A DNA stretch of 9,942 bases from Alphaproteobacteria bacterium (GTDB taxonomy: Bacteria; Pseudomonadota; Alphaproteobacteria; RS24), in assembly GCA_029248825.1 (NCBI GenBank), contig JAQWIP010000140.1, positions 1-9,942 of the forward strand, read 5' to 3'. The notes below the pieces were generated by a model, which did no database searches, had not been told where the DNA came from, and saw nothing but the letters and a program-made list of their open reading frames with translations. Position 1 is the first letter of the stretch, and every line of letters starts with the position of its first letter. Positions 7,520 to 9,942 of the stretch are shown here, piece after piece. The position numbers and the translations under genes are program-made.

Positions 7520-7533
7520 GGGGCACGCGCCCC
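7520..7533 (-). other. GC-rich hairpin between the methyltransferase and tolC genes
   Basis: On the minus-strand transcript GGGGC, loop GCGT, GCCCC form a 5-bp all-GC stem. No T-tract follows (next bases CTCTCTCAG), so it should not terminate by itself. It may tune the relative expression of the two genes or protect an mRNA end after processing. A GANTC site (7507-7511) lies between it and the tolC start. Confidence 0.35.
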
Positions 7534-7542
7534 GCCCTATCC

Positions 7543-8226
7543 TTAAAACTCAAATACTGGTGCCGGGTCAAAACTCGTCAACCGAGGCGCCGATAAATCA
7601 AACGCAGCTCGCGCTGCAAAACTGTCACCGATACGACGGTACTTATGTGCTTTACTCGCGCCGTCAACCCATTGCACGCAAACCAGTCGCCCGCCCTCGG
7701 TCAACTGACCCAGCAAAGCCTCTGGCAATTCCGCAATACAGCCGTTGATGAGGATAACATCAAAGGGCCCTTGTTTGGCCTGCCCGAGGGGCAAAGCGCC
7801 ACTGACCGCGACCGCATTATCAATGCCCAAATCTTGCCAGATGGCACTGGCTTTTTCGCCCAAAGATTCGTCGTCTTCCAGCGAGATAACCGTGCTGGCA
7901 AGTCCGGCCAGAACCGCCGCCGAATATCCGGTGCCGCCTGCAATATCCAAAACCACATCATCGGCTTGCACATCGGCCAATTCGGCCAGACGCGCGAAAG
8001 CTGTGGGGGTCAATAAAGTGCGGTTGGCCTCGCCAGCCAAACATTCGATTTCGAGGTCGGCATAGGCCAAGTCGCGCACGTCAGAGCTAACGAAAACCTC
8101 GCGCGGCAAGCGAGCCAAGTGCAAGGTTAAGCGATAATCCCGAACGCCACCGGGCTTAATTTGGCACTCCACCATGTTAAAGCGGGCTTGGGCGCCAATA
8201 TCATCGTTTAATTGCGTCGCAACCAT
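7543..8226 (-). CDS. Protein-L-isoaspartate O-methyltransferase-like SAM enzyme (alphaproteobacterial tolC-linked type)
   Basis: A 227-residue class I SAM-dependent methyltransferase related to Pcm, which repairs isoaspartyl residues in aged proteins. Pcm features: ARFNMVECQI (14-23), LPREVFV (40-46), AYADLEIE (54-61), motif I VVLDIAGGTGYSAAVLAGL (91-109), an acidic SAM-ribose site ISLEDDE (114-120), and FDVILINGCIAELPEALLGQ with LTEGGRLV (155-182). The catalytic/substrate stretch, usually GQTISxP in true Pcm, reads ANRTLLTP (67-74), so the standard glycine-glutamine and serine are absent. The C-terminus (TSFDPAPVFEF) resembles the divergent group next to tolC in alphaproteobacteria. I chose the ATG at 8226: GAAGGA lies just upstream, a good promoter sits at 8266-8294, and a 299-residue form starting at 8442 would begin upstream of that promoter with non-homologous residues. 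It is the first gene of the putative operon with tolC, popZ and valS. True isoaspartate repair is uncertain. Confidence 0.85.
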   Translation of the reverse strand: MVATQLNDDIGAQARFNMVECQIKPGGVRDYRLTLHLARLPREVFVSSDVRDLAYADLEIECLAGEANRTLLTPTAFARLAELADVQADDVVLDIAGGTGYSAAVLAGLASTVISLEDDESLGEKASAIWQDLGIDNAVAVSGALPLGQAKQGPFDVILINGCIAELPEALLGQLTEGGRLVCVQWVDGASKAHKYRRIGDSFAARAAFDLSAPRLTSFDPAPVFEF

Positions 8227-8265
8227 GTCGAATCCTTCGTTGGAACATCTGCTGTATCTGCCCCT

Positions 8266-8294
8266 TATATACGGGGCGTCACGAGATTTGACAA
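8266..8294 (-). promoter_or_regulatory. Promoter of the methyltransferase-tolC-popZ-valS cluster
   Basis: On the minus strand TTGTCA (plus 8294-8289, 5/6 match) and TATATA (plus 8271-8266, 4/6) are exactly 17 bp apart. Transcription would start near 8259, giving a leader of about 33 nt before the ATG at 8226 with GAAGGA as ribosome site and a GANTC site (8230-8234) overlapping it. It is the best protein-gene promoter in the window. Confidence 0.65.
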
Positions 8295-8295
8295 T

Positions 8296-8337
8296 CAGTT
8301 TGAGAAGCAAAGCTTTGGCAGTTTGAGAAGCAAAGCT
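8296..8337 (-). repeat. Two identical 19-bp direct repeats next to the -35 box
   Basis: The 19-mer CAGTTTGAGAAGCAAAGCT occurs at 8296-8314 and 8319-8337, separated by TTGG, so the period is 23 bp, about two helical turns. The proximal copy ends one base from the -35 box of the minus-strand promoter; the centres lie near -46 and -69 of the predicted start. That placement is typical of an activator site or a cooperative regulator site. A simple recent duplication is the alternative. Confidence 0.6.
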
Positions 8338-8379
8338 GTAAGCGGCAATTTTAGCTTCCTCGGGGGCGAGCCGCGTCAG

Positions 8380-8401
8380 AAAAACGCCCTTTCGAGGGGC
8401 G
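8380..8401 (-). terminator. Minus-strand intrinsic terminator upstream of the cluster promoter
   Basis: On the minus strand CGCCCCT, loop CGAA, AGGGCG form a stem of six pairs with one bulged C, followed by TTTTT (plus 8384-8380). It sits upstream of the methyltransferase promoter and would stop transcripts coming from the tRNA side, or end a short RNA started near 8440. On the plus strand the same stem has a TTCG loop but no T-tract. Confidence 0.4.
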
Positions 8402-8426
8402 CCATGCGGGGTAGCCCAAAAACCTG

Positions 8427-8454
8427 TTGCACTCGCGGCCAAGCCATTTATAAA
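8427..8454 (+). promoter_or_regulatory. Promoter for tRNA-Cys, with a 20-bp dyad over the -10 box
   Basis: TTGCAC (8427-8432) and TATAAA (8449-8454, 5/6 match) are 16 bp apart, placing the start near 8461, some 30 bases before the mature tRNA. The -10 box is the centre of a 20-bp near-perfect dyad (8441-8460: AAGCC, A, TTTATAAA, C, GGCTT), with nine of ten pairs matching. In the leader a second inverted repeat, CTGCA TTT TGCAG (8471-8483), could fold just before the tRNA 5' end and affect 5' processing. Confidence 0.5.
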
Positions 8455-8491
8455 CGGCTTAACTCACCATCTGCATTTTGCAGTTCCCACG

Positions 8492-8565
8492 GGCCACGTG
8501 GCGGAGTGGTGACGCAGCGGCCTGCAAAGCCGTGTACCCCGGTTCGATTCCGGGCGTGGCCTCCA
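8492..8565 (+). tRNA. tRNA-Cys (anticodon GCA)
   Basis: A full 74-nt cloverleaf with CCA encoded in the gene. The acceptor stem pairs GGCCACG (8492-8498) with CGTGGCC (8555-8561). The anticodon stem pairs GCGGC (8517-8521) with GCCGT, one G-U pair, around loop CTGCAAA with anticodon GCA at 8524-8526. The T arm carries GGTTCGATTCC. The discriminator base is T (U73, 8562), the identity base of tRNA-Cys, followed by CCA at 8563-8565. Confidence 0.96.
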
Positions 8566-8566
8566 C

Positions 8567-8583
8567 AACCTTTTCAGGTTTTT
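8567..8583 (+). terminator. Weak hairpin with T-tract after tRNA-Cys
   Basis: AACCT (8567-8571), loop TTTC, AGGTT (8576-8580), then TTT. The 5-bp stem starts two bases after CCA. It is AT-rich and weak, so it may only pause transcription or mark the 3' end for processing, leaving partial read-through into tRNA-Asn. Confidence 0.3.
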
Positions 8584-8587
8584 CATC

Positions 8588-8616
8588 TTGGCGTTTTTGC
8601 GAAGCTCTGTTATATC
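8588..8616 (+). promoter_or_regulatory. Candidate promoter for tRNA-Asn
   Basis: TTGGCG (8588-8593) and TATATC (8611-8616) are 17 bp apart in the 68-bp gap between the two tRNAs, with a start near 8623, 11 bases before the mature 5' end. The match is moderate (3/6 and 4/6). Co-transcription with tRNA-Cys is the alternative. Confidence 0.4.
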
Positions 8617-8633
8617 CCTGTCGTTAAAGTTAT

Positions 8634-8709
8634 TCCCCGGTAGCTCAGTTGGTAGAGCAAACGGCTGTTAACCGTTCGGTCGCTGGTTCGAGTCCGGCCC
8701 GGGGAGCCA
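8634..8709 (+). tRNA. tRNA-Asn (anticodon GTT)
   Basis: A full 76-nt cloverleaf with encoded CCA. The acceptor stem pairs TCCCCGG (8634-8640) with CCGGGGA (8699-8705). The D arm is AGCTCAGTTGGTAGAGC. The anticodon stem AACGG/CCGTT (8660-8664, 8672-8676) is perfect and closes loop CTGTTAA with anticodon GTT at 8667-8669. The T loop is GGTTCGAGTCC. Discriminator G (8706), as usual for Asn, precedes CCA (8707-8709). Confidence 0.97.
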
Positions 8710-8723
8710 CTTTTAGCCCTTTC

Positions 8724-8760
8724 AAAAGGCCGCAGACCCCCAAAGGTCGCGGTCTTTTTT
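8724..8760 (+). terminator. Strong intrinsic terminator of the tRNA unit
   Basis: AAAAGGCCGC-A-GACC (8724-8738) pairs with GGTCGCGGTCTTTT (8745-8758) around loop CCCAAA, giving 14 pairs including one G-U and one bulged A, and the descending arm runs into a six-T tract ending at 8760. It begins 14 bases after tRNA-Asn. Because the ascending arm starts with AAAA, it may also work for minus-strand transcripts from the photolyase side. Confidence 0.85.
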
Positions 8761-8833
8761 GTGGCTATTTTTCCCCAGCTTCTAAAAACCTGCGAAACCC
8801 ACTCGCCAAATGCGCGAATTGCGCCATATTACA

Positions 8834-8856
8834 AACTCGCCTGTCGAGTTGAGGAG
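8834..8856 (+). promoter_or_regulatory. Hairpin abutting the photolyase ribosome-binding site
   Basis: AACTCG (8834-8839), loop CCTGT, CGAGTT (8845-8850) form a perfect 6-bp inverted repeat directly followed by the Shine-Dalgarno sequence GAGGAG (8851-8856), 7 bases before the GTG start. The ribosome site decides the start codon. The inverted repeat could act on the mRNA or be a DNA operator. I see no convincing -35/-10 pair in 8761-8863; CATATT at 8825-8830 is the only weak -10 candidate. Confidence 0.45.
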
Positions 8857-8863
8857 TGCCTGC

Positions 8864-9942
8864 GTGTCGAATTTCAGTTCCGTTTCCCCTATCTTGGTTT
8901 GGTTTCGCCAAGACTTGCGCCTAGATGACAATCCTGCCCTCGAAGCCGCCTTGCAACTCGGGGCGCCGATAATCGCCGTCTTCATCGAAGAAACGCCCAC
9001 CGCCGCGCGCGCCGCTGGCGCTATGTCGCTGTGGTGGCGCGATCGCTCGCTGGCCAAATTGGACGCCGATTTGCGCGCCCGTGGCAGCCAATTGATATAT
9101 AAAATCGGCGAACCCGTCCAAGTCTTATCCCGCCTGCTCGACGAAACCGCCGCGCGTGGCGTCTATTGGAACCGCCAATATGAAGCCCCAAATGTGGCGC
9201 GCGATACCGCCCTTAAAGACACCCTCAAACAACGCGGGCTGCTGGCCGAAAGCTTCAACGCCTCCCTGCTTTTCGAGCCTTGGGAAATCACCGCCAAATC
9301 AACTGGCGGGCCGTTTAAAGTGTTCACCCCCTATTGGCGCGCCGCTCGGGCGCGCGGGCTCGACAGCCATCTTTGGGACGCCCCGCACGCCTTGCCTGCC
9401 TCCGAAAGCCAGCCCGACAGCGAGCCACTTCGCCAAACGCCCGCGCCCCAAGGCGCCGATTTATTGGCCAGCTGGACCCCCGGTGAGGCGGGCGCGCGCG
9501 CCGCTTTGGATTTGTTTTTAACGCAAAATATCACTGGCTATGACGAGCGCAGAAACTTGCCCGCCGAGCCAGCGACCTCGCGCCTCAGCCCGCATTTACG
9601 GTGGGGCGAAATCAGCCCACGCCGCCTTGTCGCCGCTACCTTTGCCGCCCAAGAAACCGGCGCCATTGCGACCTCCGATAGCGATAAATTTCTCGCCGAA
9701 ATTGGCTGGCGCGAATTTGCCTATCAGTTGATGTTCCATAATCCGCAAATTCAAGACACTTGTTTGGTCGAAAAATTCGAGGCCTTTCCATGGCGCGACG
9801 CGCCCGATGATTTGGAAACCTGGAAGCGCGGCGAAACCGGATACCCCATCGTCGATGCGGGCATGCGCGAATTGCGCCGCACTGGCTTTATGCACAATCG
9901 CGTGCGGATGATTACCGCCAGCTTTCTCATCAAACATTTGCT
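8864..9942 (+). CDS. phrB: Deoxyribodipyrimidine photolyase, class I (3' end off window)
   Basis: The frame is open from GTG at 8864 to the right edge: 359 full codons of an expected 450-480. The enzyme uses light and reduced FAD to split cyclobutane pyrimidine dimers. The N-terminal antenna domain starts with ILVWFRQDLRLDDNPAL (10-26). The linker to the helical domain carries FKVFTPYWRA (151-160). The FAD domain shows TSRLSPHLRWGEISPR (238-253), EIGWREFAYQLMFHNP (279-294), and GYPIVDAGMRELRRTG (326-341) followed by MHNRVRMITASFLIKHL (343-359), which hold the flavin and lesion-contact residues; they look intact. These motifs favour a class I CPD photolyase over cryptochrome-like or (6-4) forms, though the C-terminal tryptophans are beyond the edge. 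The GTG is chosen because GAGGAG precedes it by 7 bases and homology begins at once. It lies 103 bp after the tRNA terminator and must have its own promoter. Confidence 0.93.
   Translation, partial: MSNFSSVSPILVWFRQDLRLDDNPALEAALQLGAPIIAVFIEETPTAARAAGAMSLWWRDRSLAKLDADLRARGSQLIYKIGEPVQVLSRLLDETAARGVYWNRQYEAPNVARDTALKDTLKQRGLLAESFNASLLFEPWEITAKSTGGPFKVFTPYWRAARARGLDSHLWDAPHALPASESQPDSEPLRQTPAPQGADLLASWTPGEAGARAALDLFLTQNITGYDERRNLPAEPATSRLSPHLRWGEISPRRLVAATFAAQETGAIATSDSDKFLAEIGWREFAYQLMFHNPQIQDTCLVEKFEAFPWRDAPDDLETWKRGETGYPIVDAGMRELRRTGFMHNRVRMITASFLIKHL

Noticed and set aside
8296..8337. The direct repeats as a minimal CRISPR array or an attachment site next to the tRNAs
   Set aside because: Only two units with a 4-base spacer and no cas genes, so not CRISPR. 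No copy of a tRNA 3' end and no integrase is seen, so there is no sign of tRNA-targeted integration.
8227..8442. A 72-residue N-terminal extension of the Pcm-like protein
   Set aside because: It would start upstream of the -35/-10 pair at 8266-8294 and run through the 19-bp repeats; it has no Pcm homology, and a good ribosome site precedes the internal ATG at 8226.
8212..8643. A 143-codon plus-strand open frame covering the regulatory gap and tRNA-Cys
   Set aside because: It runs through the promoter, the repeats and an entire tRNA gene, so it is not coding.
8649..8852. A 67-codon plus-strand open frame starting inside tRNA-Asn
   Set aside because: It begins in the tRNA D arm and crosses the strong terminator at 8724-8760.

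Overview
The window comes from an alphaproteobacterial chromosome of medium-high GC. The evidence is a minus-strand cluster in the order Pcm-like methyltransferase, TolC-type outer-membrane protein, PopZ/DUF2497 protein, valyl-tRNA synthetase, an arrangement I know from alphaproteobacteria, plus an erpA-xthA pair. By manual reading, GANTC, the target of the alphaproteobacterial cell-cycle methylase CcrM, occurs only seven times. The genus cannot be told. This is ordinary core chromosome: I see no insertion sequence, prophage, CRISPR array, toxin-antitoxin or defence system, and base composition looks even throughout.

Layout. 1-360 (minus): N-terminal part of an unrecognised lipoprotein whose gene runs off the left edge. 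451-936 (minus): GNAT acetyltransferase of the YvbK type. 986-2112 (plus): erpA and xthA, overlapping by one base, diverging from the acetyltransferase over 49 bp. 2176-2922 (plus): TauE/SafE-type permease. 2937-5624 (minus): valS, convergent with the permease over 14 bp. 5741-6067 (minus): short popZ. 6139-7491 (minus): TolC-family channel. 7543-8226 (minus): Pcm-like methyltransferase. 8227-8491: a dense regulatory gap. 8492-8565 and 8634-8709 (plus): tRNA-Cys(GCA) and tRNA-Asn(GUU), followed by a strong terminator. 8864-9942 (plus): 5' part of a DNA photolyase gene, cut by the right edge.

How the parts relate. The four minus-strand genes from the methyltransferase to valS have gaps of 51, 71 and 116 bp and no convincing terminator between them, so they may be co-transcribed from one good promoter (8266-8294). 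Directly upstream of its -35 box lie two identical 19-bp direct repeats, a strong candidate regulator site. The operon would link repair or methylation, outer-membrane export, cell-pole organisation and translation. erpA (Fe-S insertion) and xthA (AP endonuclease) fit an oxidative-damage theme, and the photolyase is a second DNA-repair gene.

The points most worth a second look are the tandem 19-bp repeats, the GANTC scarcity with three of seven sites in gene leaders, the PopZ that lacks almost all of its disordered acidic linker, the altered substrate motif in the Pcm-like enzyme, and a 20-bp dyad over the tRNA-Cys -10 box that may also drive a short minus-strand RNA. None amounts to a clearly new system.
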